From Nitzschia sp. DOCU1 (taxonomy: Eukaryota > Bacillariophyta > Bacillariophyceae > Bacillariales > Bacillariaceae): a stretch of DNA of 64,000 nucleotides. Below, in pieces: positions 21,801 to 31,091 of the stretch (position 1 is its first letter; each line of letters opens with the position of its first letter). Made by a program: the position numbers and the translations under genes. The notes beneath the pieces were generated by a model. The model had not been told where the DNA came from. It did no database searches and saw only the letters and a program-made list of their open reading frames with translations. The DNA is taken from contig OX595993.1 in the NCBI GenBank assembly GCA_951394045.1, positions 2,356,001-2,420,000 on the forward strand, given 5' to 3'.

Positions 21801-22240
21801 CGGCTGCCTCCGACCAGGCAAAGGGTATTCTGGTTGCTACTTGTTCCCAGGCTGGGACGTCGGCAGTCAAGGGAGGCTGTGACCCCGTTTATACCACTCG
21901 ACCTTGGATTGAAGAGTCGAAGGACGACGATCCACAGCTCAATCTACATCGGACGAGGCAAAATATCAAGCGCGAAATGACGACTTTAACGAAGACGAAG
22001 ACGGCGTTTTGAAAGACCCTAGTGGAGAACAGACTGCCATGACGGGATTCGACAGACGAAGAAAGGACCACGTTTCATACTCACCAGTTATCGAGGCCAA
22101 TCAAGACGACAAGTTGTCCGATTCCATCCGATTGGCGACCCCGCACTATGCGTCGAGTACAGGGATAGCGATAACGAGGACTTGAAGCCTGACGAGCTGC
22201 TGGGGCTATCAGGATTAATTTCTGAACACGCCATACCAGG
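21790..22240 (+). pseudogene. Acidic linker and Tudor-like remnant, array copy III
   Basis: Reads REPPLTAASDQAKGILVATC, then GGCDPVYTTRPWIEESKDDD. After a frame change follow DRRRKDHVSYSPVIEANQDD and ALCVEYRDSDNEDLKPDELL. The last matches YYGVEYVDGDKEDL of copy I and so marks the Tudor-like segment. Confidence 0.5.
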
Positions 22241-22610
22241 GCCCCTTTAATCGATCGTGCCTTGAGACACAAATGTTGAGGAGAAAGGGAGCATGAAGCA
22301 GTCAGACCCAAAGCACTCATCTGATTTCCTCAGAGCGGGGGTCCTGCGTTCCACTCTCGATAACTTCCACAAAAAATATTTCGAGATAACGAGGACTTGA
22401 AGCCTGACGAGCTGCTGGGGCTATCAGGATTAATTTCTGAACACGCCATACCAGGGCCCCTTTAATCGATCGTGCCTTGAGACACAAATGCCAGCCTCGA
22501 GTTGAGGAGAAAGGGAGCATGAAGCAGTCAGACCCAAAGCACTCATCTGATTTCCTCAGAGCGGGGGTTCTGCGTTCCACTCTCGATAACTTCCACAAAA
22601 AATATTTCGA
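22170..22610 (+). repeat. 215/226-bp tandem duplication
   Basis: Unit 1 (22170-22384, 215 bp) and unit 2 (22385-22610, 226 bp) both run from gataacgaggacttgaagcc to aaaatatttcga. Apart from about one substitution they differ only by an 11-base block (ccagcctcgag) missing from unit 1. The near identity marks this as one of the youngest events in the array. Confidence 0.92.
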
Positions 22611-23280
22611 ACAATTCTTCCTTGTTGTCGGAAGAGCAGAATACCGTTCGGGTGTTTCAAAGTGAAGTAACTCCTGACAAGAGCGCATCGACAGACGATC
22701 CCCAAGGAAACGAAAAGACTGCCGCAACGAGCGCCATTATTACCATGCCCACGCCCGAGGAAATCGAAGGTAAACGGATGCATTGTCCGATGTGCCGTTC
22801 CCTGTTTTCGTCAATGGGCTGCGCTTTCATTACGAACGGGCTAAGGGCGTACATACTACCAGAGCCTTCGTCTCACTTGAGACCAAGCTGGCGAAACGGA
22901 GGTCAAGAACCTGTCGACGAGGATTCGATCCTTCCGGAAGCCAACCTTCCAGAATATCCGCCGCCCTACATGCTGGGAAACCGAGCTGACTCCGTGCGCC
23001 CCCTTGCTAAAGTGCTTCGATATTCTGAAACGTCTTTGCCTCAACGGAATGGATCGGGATTATATCGATCCGAAATGTTGCTTGGAGAATGGTCAGAATG
23101 GGACTATCCCGTTCACGTTTGAGGATTTACTTCCGTCGGACAGTGCGCAAGAAGTTGACAAAACAGTGAATACTCGTGGCATACGGAGAACCGACAAAGA
23201 TAGAGCGTTCCGGGGGATATTGGCGAGCTCCCACTACTTGCCTCCTTGGGCAGTCGATGCGACGTGTTGTCCGATTCCAC
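22440..23280 (+). pseudogene. Segments S, E and T, array copy III
   Basis: This is the most complete S-E-T copy outside 3 kb: an S piece (22460-22660), then frames 22622-23122 with EEIEGKRMHCPMCRSLFSSM, SWRNGGQEPVDEDSILPEAN and VRPLAKVLRYSETSLPQRNG, then MDRDYIDPKCCLENGQNGTI (23048-23270). At 3.4 kb the homologous text is RPSWPNGVQDPVDED. Frames change at least twice. The protein family is not recognised; the conserved CPMC pair could be zinc-related. Confidence 0.5.
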
Positions 23281-23282
23281 AG

Positions 23283-23660
23283 AGCCTGGGGAGTTTTTTG
23301 CAAGAATCGGCGTGGGCGTTCTAGAACTTCGTTGTACAAATCCAATGCCTTGCCAGCTGCAAGCCGGGGCAATCGTAACACCGTCAGGCGATTCTCTCTA
23401 TCAATGAAAGTCAGCACGTGGAAAAAACTTTTCGGCGTAACGACCAAGCAATCTTTCGGTCCCGCCAACCCAAATGCAGCCTCCGAGACAGAGATTACTC
23501 TTGCCGACGACCCGGCCAAGAAAGCCACTGCCTAGCAAATACGATATCTCTTTGCTGCCACTGGGCCCCAGCCTTGCCTCGATCGATTCAATGATCTTGC
23601 CTCAATGAAACTCAAGATTTCGGTGGACGAAGCCTGCGTGAAAGTCAAGAATCCTGCGTC
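23283..23660 (+). pseudogene. AT-hook remnant and module K, array copy III
   Basis: NRRGRSRTSLYKSNALPAAS (about 23293) is homologous to the fourth AT-hook of copy I (NRRGRPSTYLDNSKALPSQR at about 16400), with RGRP changed to RGRS. Then TWKKLFGVTTKQSFGPANPN (23413) and DDPAKKATA, a TAG stop (23533), and LDRFNDLASMKLKISVDEAC. The stop sits where copy I reads AAAQQL, a single-codon lesion. Confidence 0.55.
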
Positions 23661-23812
23661 ATCCGAAGTACTCGACCATACAATGTTTCGTTTCAAAGAT
23701 TTCTTGAACAACGATGGGCTGGCTAAAGTCATGTTGCGTCGCCCCGGGAGGCGGGCACTTTGCGTCCGCTGCCGAATCCAAGGGAGTCGCTTTTATTCTT
23801 GCCGTATGATGC

Positions 23813-24010
23813 GTGGCCATTCCAATCCTGATTTTGATTTCATTGCGAAGCAGCACGATCTGTGGTTTGAACGGGGGCGTTTTGTGCTGCGACGGCTGTT
23901 CCAACGTTGTGCACACAAAGTGCGGCGGCCTGCCCGAGATCCCTAAAGAAGATTGGCATTGCGAAACGTGTGCGTCCTGGCACGGAGAACCACCACTGAC
24001 CGCTGCCTCC
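23813..24010 (+). pseudogene. PHD finger, array copy III (best preserved)
   Basis: The plus frame reads ICGLNGGVLCCDGCSNVVHT, then KCGGLPEIPKEDWHCETC. Seven of the eight C4HC3 zinc ligands are visible: one Cys of the first pair, both Cys of CCDGC, His-x2-Cys, and the last Cys pair after the conserved Trp. The first Cys of the first pair is missing and the frame before it is broken, so a working protein is unlikely. It is followed by EPPLTAASDQA, the start of the acidic linker seen in the other copies, and then a short second echo RRPARDP (24060). Confidence 0.7.
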
Positions 24011-24125
24011 GACCAGGCAATTGCTATCGAGAGATCGATTGACATCCTGAGAAACAATGTGCGTCGGCCTGCCCGGGATCCTCAGAGCGTATGGAATTTG
24101 ATTTCCAAGCAAGTTCTCCCACTGT

Positions 24126-24600
24126 TTGTTGTCGCTCATGGGCAAAGGAACTCGATTGTATGACCGTAAGTATCTTCGACTACTACAGACTGACTTGTTA
24201 CCCGGTCTTTTGGATGTTTCCATTATGCCACAGCTGCACAATTTTTACGAATCGGTAGCAAGAGAAGCACTCATGCCTGTTAGAATGCCATGCAACATTG
24301 TAAGTGTGGATCATTTCGGTGCCGACGCCATTTCTTTACATCAAGAACTACCCATGCGTGGGATCTGCTAGTCGATACTGTCGGCGTGTTGAGCGGAGTT
24401 TCCATTCGGATGTTCCAACTATTGATTCTACTGTTTTGTTTCTAGTGGTTGCTATTGGTTGAACGGGGAAGTGAACAAAGCGCAGAGTCTCTCCCTGCTG
24501 GCGACCTCTATTTCACTGTGCTAGCGCGGCAGCAACACCTTTTTTCATACGCTGATTGTGAGTGGGAGGGGGGGGGGGGGGGGTATGATTTCGGGGCAAA
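24126..24600 (+). other. Short unrecognised frame at the array's right edge
   Basis: A frame at 24126-24371 encodes KGTRLYDRKYLRLLQTDLLP, then QLHNFYESVAREALMP. It has no match to the reader modules and no known domain. A run of sixteen G (24568-24583) follows. It may be the end of another decayed gene. Confidence 0.25.
24568..24583 (+). repeat. Poly-G tract (16 G)
   Basis: Uninterrupted G run directly upstream of the frame starting at 24620. It is a possible G-quadruplex and a base-calling risk. Confidence 0.9.
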
Positions 24601-24619
24601 TCCTACATGTTGGTATTGA

Positions 24620-25111
24620 ATGGATCCGGCCTTTTATGACGCGACAACCAATCGCAGACAGGAATCGGACGACGATGCCTACCAACTTATTGTTTGTTTC
24701 TTCAGGGGCGGTTCTTCGAGACGTCAAGGCCTACTAGAACTGACCCAACATTTCAGGCCAGGAATCGTTTCGACAGTTCATCACAAGGAGGATTCGTTGC
24801 TACTCAAGGCTCTACGAAAATTTCACTTTTGGAATGAATCGGGGATGACATTATTGCTCCAGCAACCTTTACTTTACTCGTCATGTGCGGCTTGGGCTGG
24901 AAAGACGATGAGAGCCATACGTCTGATAAATCATGTTTGCAAGCAACTGATTCCTCAACTAATAACAGCAAGATGTATCCAAGAAGGCTTTTGTAAAGTT
25001 GAGAATTCCAGCCATCAGAGATGCAACAACGGCAAGACGTGGGATTGTGAATTGAGAAGTGTGTTGTCTTGGATGGATAGATGGCACGACAATGGATGCT
25101 GCAATATATAA
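24620..25111 (+). CDS. Hypothetical protein, 163 aa (doubtful)
   Basis: Begins at a true ATG and runs 163 codons. The middle (LLKALRKFHFWNESGMTLLL, then SSCAAWAGKTMRAIRLINH) is moderately helical with several Cys and Trp. No signal peptide, membrane segment or known domain is seen. It stands alone between the decayed array and a gene-poor spacer, and could equally be a remnant or chance frame. Confidence 0.25.
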   Translation: MDPAFYDATTNRRQESDDDAYQLIVCFFRGGSSRRQGLLELTQHFRPGIVSTVHHKEDSLLLKALRKFHFWNESGMTLLLQQPLLYSSCAAWAGKTMRAIRLINHVCKQLIPQLITARCIQEGFCKVENSSHQRCNNGKTWDCELRSVLSWMDRWHDNGCCNI

Positions 25112-25811
25112 TGTCGATTCCGATTAGGCAGCGTTGGACTTGTGTGTGTGCGCGCAGCTAGTACAGCAAAAGCTACTGCTACTAGAGAGGTAGTAATCAT
25201 GGTTTCAAAATGGCAATCTAAAAAGTACTCGTACCGCTATAGCTTGCTGTACTAGTACAACGATACCATGTCCATTGCACCATGTCCATTATCCTATATT
25301 GCTTCATGGATGCTAATGGAAGAATCTAGTCTGTGAAGGATAACAGGAACGACAACGAAACCCTAAGAGTGTAGAGATGGATGAGTCCAATCCAACTTTT
25401 GACTGTAGTATTGTAGCTCGAACTACGAGAATAGTATGATGCACGGTTGCAAAAAGGGAAATCTACTACTATTACTTTCGATACTACTACTAGGTAGTTG
25501 TAGTGTAATGTAATCACACCCACTTTCTTTTTGTAATCGTTTCATCGCCTCCTTAGTCCATGTCATGCAGAGTAGTCCATTGTTGTTTCGAACGGTTACT
25601 GCTGCATGGCATTGCCCTCGACGCGACGAAATGCCGGATCAAGGACCGTCGTCCGTCAACCTTTCTCTCGACACTGTCATGGTAATCGTTACAAGCACGC
25701 GGATGCGTTCATCCATTATTCATGGTCATGATGATAATCGTCATGTCTTGTTGGAGTAACAAAGAAGATCCCTCACGTCACGTCATTATTCAAAGAAGCA
25801 TGGAATTGTAG
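25112..25811. other. No gene recognised
   Basis: Spacer with (ACT)n/(AGT)n palindromic motifs near 25482-25503 and a repeated ccatgtccatt (25268-25291). No convincing frame. Confidence 0.5.
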
Positions 25812-26147
25812 TCACGTCTTTGATGATGCAGCAGCAGCAGCAGAGGCAGACGCCACGGCCGCATTCATGCGAAGCAGCGCGACTGCCAAAATCATGACGG
25901 CCCACAGTCCTCGTGGTTTAGCAGTAGTAGTAGTCGTTCGGACATTTGCTGAAAGACTTTCTTCTTCCAATAGACATTGCAAGGCTAGCAAATCATCGTC
26001 TTCCAACCACACTTGTTCATGTTCATGGCGATGATTGTCCACACGACGACGACGGCGGTGGCGTGGTAAAAGTGTGGCGGGTTGTGGTGCGACTTGTTGG
26101 ATGAGTTGACAAGAAGCAGCAGCGGGACGGCGGGGAGCATGGCACAT
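25812..26147 (-). CDS. Hypothetical small protein with C-terminal hydrophobic segment
   Basis: Reading from the ATG at 26145-26147 gives 111 aa. It contains an Arg/His-rich stretch (PRHRRRRRVDNHRHEHEQ), an acidic-leucine run (WLEDDDLLALQCLLEEESL) and a hydrophobic segment near the end (GLWAVMILAVALL), followed by an alanine/serine tail coded by a CTG-type microsatellite. The arrangement resembles a tail-anchored membrane protein, but no family is recognised and low-complexity sequence makes up much of it. Confidence 0.3.
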   Translation of the reverse strand: MCHAPRRPAAASCQLIQQVAPQPATLLPRHRRRRRVDNHRHEHEQVWLEDDDLLALQCLLEEESLSANVRTTTTTAKPRGLWAVMILAVALLRMNAAVASASAAAAASSKT

Positions 26148-26870
26148 TGCTGATTGCCTGATTGATTGAATGAATAAAGGATAGATGGATGGATGGATAG
26201 ATGGATACAGCAAGGTGTAGACTCTGTTGTCGATCGAATACTCTGTTGCAATCGATCGCAATAGCAACAACAACAACAAGATTTCCAAAGAAAGAAAAAC
26301 CGTGTCAAGACCAAAGAACAAAGAAGCGGGCGTTTACTTTGGGGAGGGGTTCTCAAGAACCATCATTACATACATATGCCCCCTACGAAAACTGTCGGAG
26401 GGAGGGAACTCGTGCAATATTACGAGCTCTAGTGATGCGAACTTCGGCCGGAGGTCAGACATTGCAGTCCAAAGAGTCATCCAGTCACCGGAACGTGAAA
26501 CGTGAGGAACTCTCCCAGCACGGCGGAAACGAAGAAATGGCATACGCGTAGTGTCCGCCGCAGCCATTACTGCACATCCATAATAGAGGAGATATCCCAT
26601 ACGACAACGACTCTCTCTATCCATCAACACTACTACTAGCTAGTAGCGAGTAGGGAGTCAAACAAACCCTCTCTAATCAACCCCTGGGCGGTGCGAGCTA
26701 GCTAGCTAGCTACGATTGATTCCTGGATTCCACAAACCAGTTAGCGAAGAAACAGCAAAACGTTGTTCCTCTAATCTGAGCAATAACTTTTATCCGGGGA
26801 AACACAGAAAGCAACACTGCGGTCATCTCGAAGCCCTACAAAATACTGGACGCTATTGCTGAAAATTCCA
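26148..26870. other. Intergenic, simple repeats
   Basis: Contains a (ggat)n tract (26184-26210), an ACT/AGT palindrome (26629-26651) and a gctagctagctagcta run (about 26697-26712). It is the probable upstream region of the gene at 26871. Confidence 0.55.
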
Positions 26871-27758
26871 ATGGCCACCATGGCCTCACGACCACCGCCT
26901 TTTTCATCGTCGTCCTCCTCGGATCAGGAATTTTATTACGAAGAAGAAGAAGAAGTTATCGAAGAATTTGATGAAATATCGTTGCTATCGACCATTTGGG
27001 AAGAATCCTCCAAAGACTTGAGTCGCATGGGAGAATCTCTGGCGAGCAAACTCAAACTTTCATCGGTGCATTCACCCAAACCATTACGAAAAATTCCAAG
27101 ACGAAAACCCGAACCTACAAATACTAATAACAGCAGCGATGCATCATCGTCAACAAGTCGCGGTGTTTCGTTGGATAGCTTTTTGGAAAGTAATTCGAAT
27201 CATTCGCAAGACGATCGTGACGGCAGACCAAAATCGCCATCCAAATCGCCATCCAAATCGCCGCAACAAAAGCCACGAATAAGTCTCGATTCCTTCTTGA
27301 CGACGACCACAACGACAATCGATTCATTGCCACATCGACCACCTACCATGCACACGGAACAAAGATCAACATCGGGGGCTAGTACAGGAAGTGGACTGGG
27401 AGAATTTTTACAATTGCAATCGGCGGCGCATCATCATCAAGCAGAGGATCCAATACTGTCACAACAAAAAAAGGAAGCCTTGGTAAAATTGGTCAATTTA
27501 TTGACGGGAGAAGAAGTCGTGGTGCCAGAAGAAGATGATGAATATACCTATGTGAGTTATTTGAGTGATGGGACCATGAGTTTAGCATCCGATGCTAGGA
27601 GTGTCATGAGTACGAGTAATAATGAAGACACAACGCTTCCACTCAAATCGGGGGATTCTACATCTTCAAGACCACCGTTGAAACGAAATGCATCCATTGG
27701 AAGTCATTCAATGGCATTATCATTGGATGCGATTGCCGAAGATGATGATTCTCAATAA
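26871..27758 (+). CDS. Ser-rich disordered protein of unknown function, 295 aa
   Basis: One uninterrupted frame; the start chosen is ATG at 26871, with a second in-frame ATG at 26880 in an equally good context (accATGGcc). The N-terminus is acidic (EFYYEEEEEVIEEFDEISLL) and predicted helical to about residue 65. A Ser/Pro-rich region with a KSPSKSPSKSP tandem repeat (27229-27264) follows, then a conserved-looking patch KKEALVKLVNLLTGEEVVVP (about residues 202-221). The motif SLDSFL occurs twice (about residues 101 and 141) with related GLGEFL and SLDAIA later, suggesting a repeated short docking motif. No transmembrane segment, signal peptide or named domain. Intact and isolated; a regulatory or scaffold role is conceivable but unsupported. 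Confidence 0.7.
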   Translation: MATMASRPPPFSSSSSSDQEFYYEEEEEVIEEFDEISLLSTIWEESSKDLSRMGESLASKLKLSSVHSPKPLRKIPRRKPEPTNTNNSSDASSSTSRGVSLDSFLESNSNHSQDDRDGRPKSPSKSPSKSPQQKPRISLDSFLTTTTTTIDSLPHRPPTMHTEQRSTSGASTGSGLGEFLQLQSAAHHHQAEDPILSQQKKEALVKLVNLLTGEEVVVPEEDDEYTYVSYLSDGTMSLASDARSVMSTSNNEDTTLPLKSGDSTSSRPPLKRNASIGSHSMALSLDAIAEDDDSQ

Positions 27759-28276
27759 TAACCAACAGCAGCAGTCAATTAGATAGTAAGTTGTGTAAAG
27801 TCTAGACGAATACTTGGGGGACAACCGCAGTGTTTTGTTCCAATATTGGCATGATGCAGCAGAATCAGAACCAGCAGCACTTTGCTTGCATGCTCGAGTA
27901 TGCACAAGAAACCAAGCAAAGTGTGACGTTGGGATATCTTACTACTTCACTTTCCGCCTTGCAGCAGATACATTCTCCTCCAGCGACTCATGGCTAGTAC
28001 TGCTGTAATATTAGTAGTAGTCCGAGGAGGAATTCGTCAACACGGGGGAGAAGAACAAAGAAAGAAAGAAGAATTGGATCGGATTCACTGCCTGCTGGTG
28101 TTAGCAAAGCATCATGACACTATGATCTACTAAAGTGGGGAGGTGGTAGTAGTTCTTTGTTCGAAAATTGATTTTAATATATGTAAAATAAGATACAACT
28201 AGCTAGGATGATGAGCGGTAGTAGTAGGGAAGGTCCTCCTCGATTGACTGCGATATGTTATTCTTGTTGGTTCTAG
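27759..28276. other. Intergenic between convergent genes
   Basis: Convergent 3' ends of the 26.9-kb and 28.3-kb genes. AT-rich with AAATAAGAT-like sequence near 28187. No gene seen. Confidence 0.6.
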
Positions 28277-30199
28277 CTAAACTTGGTGGTTGGACGACTC
28301 CTCTTGCTTCGTTTTCTCGCTTTTGTTCCTAGCTTCCTCCGAAGATGCTGCTTCCCTTAACTTCTGTGACTGTCTCAGAGATCTAAAAGCGTGGCTAACT
28401 TTGACTCGTGCGGCCTCGTCGTCGGCTTCTTCCCACATGTTGGGATTGCTGGAGGATTGTTTCAAAAACCGCCCTCCGGCCTGTTTTACTTTGGATACTA
28501 TCATTTGGGAAACCATACTTTTACCACGTCTCGGCAAGCCCTCTCTTTGTCCTCGAACGGCTTCGATTAGAGAGTTTAGCAAGACGTTACCGGAATGCTC
28601 TTGAAATGGTCGACCACGACCAAAAAGAACATCTTGTCGAGAGGGTGTCGCAATCATCATCGTTGTTGTCACACCACCAGCACCTGCATTCGACAGGTGG
28701 AGATCTGCGTGATCAACGTTGTTGTCGTCGTGGTTACTGCGAATGTTGTCGTCGTCCTTCTGCTCCACCTCGGCAGGAGCCAAAGGGGTAGAACCAGCTC
28801 TCGTTGACGACGACGAATTCCAAATATCTATAGTACTAGGCGCCGCTGGGCCTCCATTCTTGTCAGACGGAGGCGCTGCTGTTCCCCGAGCAGAACGAAG
28901 AGGAATCAAGAATGAACGGGCTCCTGAAGCCTCAGCTAGTAGTAGTTGCGACTCTATTTCTTCACGATTGCGCATCCACTCGAGATGCTGCTCTCTCACA
29001 ATGGATAAACTGTCATTCAACGGGAGTCGGCTCGAAGGAATACCGAATGAGTTCAGCGCTGATCGACAGTCGGCCAGGCTGCCACGATGAATGCGACTGC
29101 GGAGTCGCCAATCGATGGTCAAGAATCGTTGCAAGGCATAGAAACCTTCGTCGAATGAGGCTTGCGGCGTCATACAGGCATGGAGCGCACGGAGCTTCAG
29201 AGGAAGACCTTGGAACAAACGCGCGGCGCCTTCCAAAAACGTAGCTAATTCTGAGGGAAGGTTGTCTGTTCGCAAAGGTCCACGTAATGAACCAATGCCA
29301 GTACCATCTCCCAACACCAGATAAGAAAGGACCAGGACCATCCCACACTCCTGGGCTTGTTCATTGTCTTCTAGACCAGCCATCAGGACATAATATGCGG
29401 CTCGGAGCTTCTCGCGTTGGGGAAGAACAAAGTCAGCAGTGAGTATTTGGTTGTGCTCAAGCAGACAGCTCGCCCTATGTGTAAGCACCACTGTCCTCTT
29501 GTCCTTTGTTCCTGCACTCACCATAGCATCCACAAAGATTTTCCTGCGGTTGCTGCAGTCGGTCCTCCAACTGGCTACTGCATCAATAAAGACCACGATG
29601 CGGCCCGATCGATCACTTTCTGGCAGAATTTGAAGGTGCCCACTCTTCAAAGCTAGTCTCTCCGAAGATCTCAGGTCGGTCATTGTGATTCGCTTTCCTA
29701 CTTTGGCGTCCCCGAAAAGCTGCTGTTGCTGTTCCAAATGAAGGACAATTCGGTTCATGGCGATTCTTGGCTTGAACTCGTTCGCTCGAAGAAACATCAA
29801 AAGGAAATCTTGACTATTCATACGCTCGGGATATTGCTCCTCGGCTAGGCGTAGTAATGCGTTGCCCTCCTGTAGACGCTCATGGTGGAGGAGTTCTTGG
29901 AGATCGGCCAGCGCCTTGCTCACCACTTTTTGGTTGTCATAAAAACGTGGCCCGGAAATGATATCGTCGGAGACTCCATGAAGATCATGGAGGATATACT
30001 GTCGTTCCTCGGGGGTAAGCATGTTAAGCTCACGGGCAATTATCTTTTGAGGGTTGCCGCTTTGGGGACTCCCGTACTTCAGGTGCTGAAGTTCGCTCGC
30101 GGCCGCCGCTTTGACCACCCCGTCTTCGGAGGAAAGAGAAGGACCATATACTTTCTTTGAGGACTCCTCGCCGCCGAGGGCTATTGCTGCCGTGCGCAA
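28277..30199 (-). CDS. CRAL-TRIO-like plus DUF6824 protein
   Basis: About 640 aa are visible. Residues roughly 55-420 form a CRAL-TRIO-like module (lipid-binding Sec14 type): the ELNMLTPEERQYILHDLHGV opening, the FLLMFLRANEFKPRIAMNRI helices of a CRAL-TRIO N domain, then GHLQILPESDRSGRIVVFID and GIPSSRLPLN near its end. Residues roughly 520-615 are DUF6824, a domain abundant in diatoms: DVLFGRGRPFQEHSGN, then KVKQAGGRFLKQ, MWEEADDEAARVKVSHAFR. This combination recurs in diatoms as far as I recall. The listed 5' end is only a TTG codon; the frame stays open upstream to a TGA at about 30490 without an ATG, so the true start is probably in an upstream exon. A decayed paralogue lies just upstream on the same strand (31.6-32.9 kb). 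The DUF6824 function is unknown; DNA binding has been suspected from the basic helical pattern, but this is not established here. Confidence 0.85.
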   Translation of the reverse strand: MRTAAIALGGEESSKKVYGPSLSSEDGVVKAAAASELQHLKYGSPQSGNPQKIIARELNMLTPEERQYILHDLHGVSDDIISGPRFYDNQKVVSKALADLQELLHHERLQEGNALLRLAEEQYPERMNSQDFLLMFLRANEFKPRIAMNRIVLHLEQQQQLFGDAKVGKRITMTDLRSSERLALKSGHLQILPESDRSGRIVVFIDAVASWRTDCSNRRKIFVDAMVSAGTKDKRTVVLTHRASCLLEHNQILTADFVLPQREKLRAAYYVLMAGLEDNEQAQECGMVLVLSYLVLGDGTGIGSLRGPLRTDNLPSELATFLEGAARLFQGLPLKLRALHACMTPQASFDEGFYALQRFLTIDWRLRSRIHRGSLADCRSALNSFGIPSSRLPLNDSLSIVREQHLEWMRNREEIESQLLLAEASGARSFLIPLRSARGTAAPPSDKNGGPAAPSTIDIWNSSSSTRAGSTPLAPAEVEQKDDDNIRSNHDDNNVDHADLHLSNAGAGGVTTTMMIATPSRQDVLFGRGRPFQEHSGNVLLNSLIEAVRGQREGLPRRGKSMVSQMIVSKVKQAGGRFLKQSSSNPNMWEEADDEAARVKVSHAFRSLRQSQKLREAASSEEARNKSEKTKQEESSNHQV

Positions 30200-30870
30200 G
30201 AACTCCCCTACTATCTTCTCCTCGTCCTCGTTTTCTTCTTCCTCTGCTGCTTGAACGTAAGATGATTGGTGCCAACGGGAACAAGGTGAAGCATATGGTA
30301 GTAGTTTGTTGAGCGGCGCGACGAAAAAGAACTTGAAGTCTTTCGTCGTCGTGCTACTAATAGTATTGCGGGTGGTGCTAATTCTCCTTTCTGCTCTTCT
30401 TGGTTCATGGTAGTGCGTAGTAGTCGTCGTTGTAGTACTACATCGCGATTCCTTTTTCTTGTTCTCGGGGCTGCGTCGCCTTCAGTTTCAGCGAACGCAA
30501 AGGCGTCGTTGTTTGCATGATCCCCCCCATCACGATCGGCATCCTGCTCTACCATATCCCGAGCTGGCGCTTTCCCCATTTCAACCACGGCCGCTGGCAC
30601 CAGCAGCGGGGGAGAAGGAATTTGCGTCATAGTAGAATATGATCTCGAGCAAGAATAAAACCTTATCCTAACTGCTGTACTAATAGTAGGAAGAAGATGA
30701 TGGTGGGCAGCGTCGGAACGTCGCTGTCGTGTGTTGTTTCTGCTGACTTGGAAATATGGAATAGTGGTAATCGACGTCGTGCGTCGTCGTCGTAATAATA
30801 ATAGAGGTGATGAAAAATGTGATGTTGGCCTGCGGAGAATTTTTGCGTCGCATCGACGGCTACTATTCAT
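30200..30870 (-). other. Upstream frame, possible first exon of the CRAL-TRIO/DUF6824 gene
   Basis: A long minus frame (660 nt) with several ATGs (for example MTQIPSPPLLVPAA and MNQEEQKGELAPP) lies immediately upstream in a different frame. A splice from it into the EEENEDEEKIVGEF region would supply a start codon, but no unambiguous donor-acceptor pair keeping frame was found. It is Arg-rich at the end and may be partly or wholly untranslated leader. Confidence 0.3.
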
Positions 30871-31091
30871 AGTAGAGTGTGTGGAGGAGGCCGCGCAAGT
30901 TCCGATTGTTCCCAGTCATTAATTATTATGCAAGTTCCGCGATACCATTATCACTCTGTGCATGCACGTCCATTAATAGCAGGAAGGGGTGACGTGGTTT
31001 GCGCTCTATGTACATGACTGGTGACGTTGGGCCTCCATCCGGGATGCCCGCCGATGGCTAAAATAAAAGCGTGAGGAAGTATTTTTCCAAT

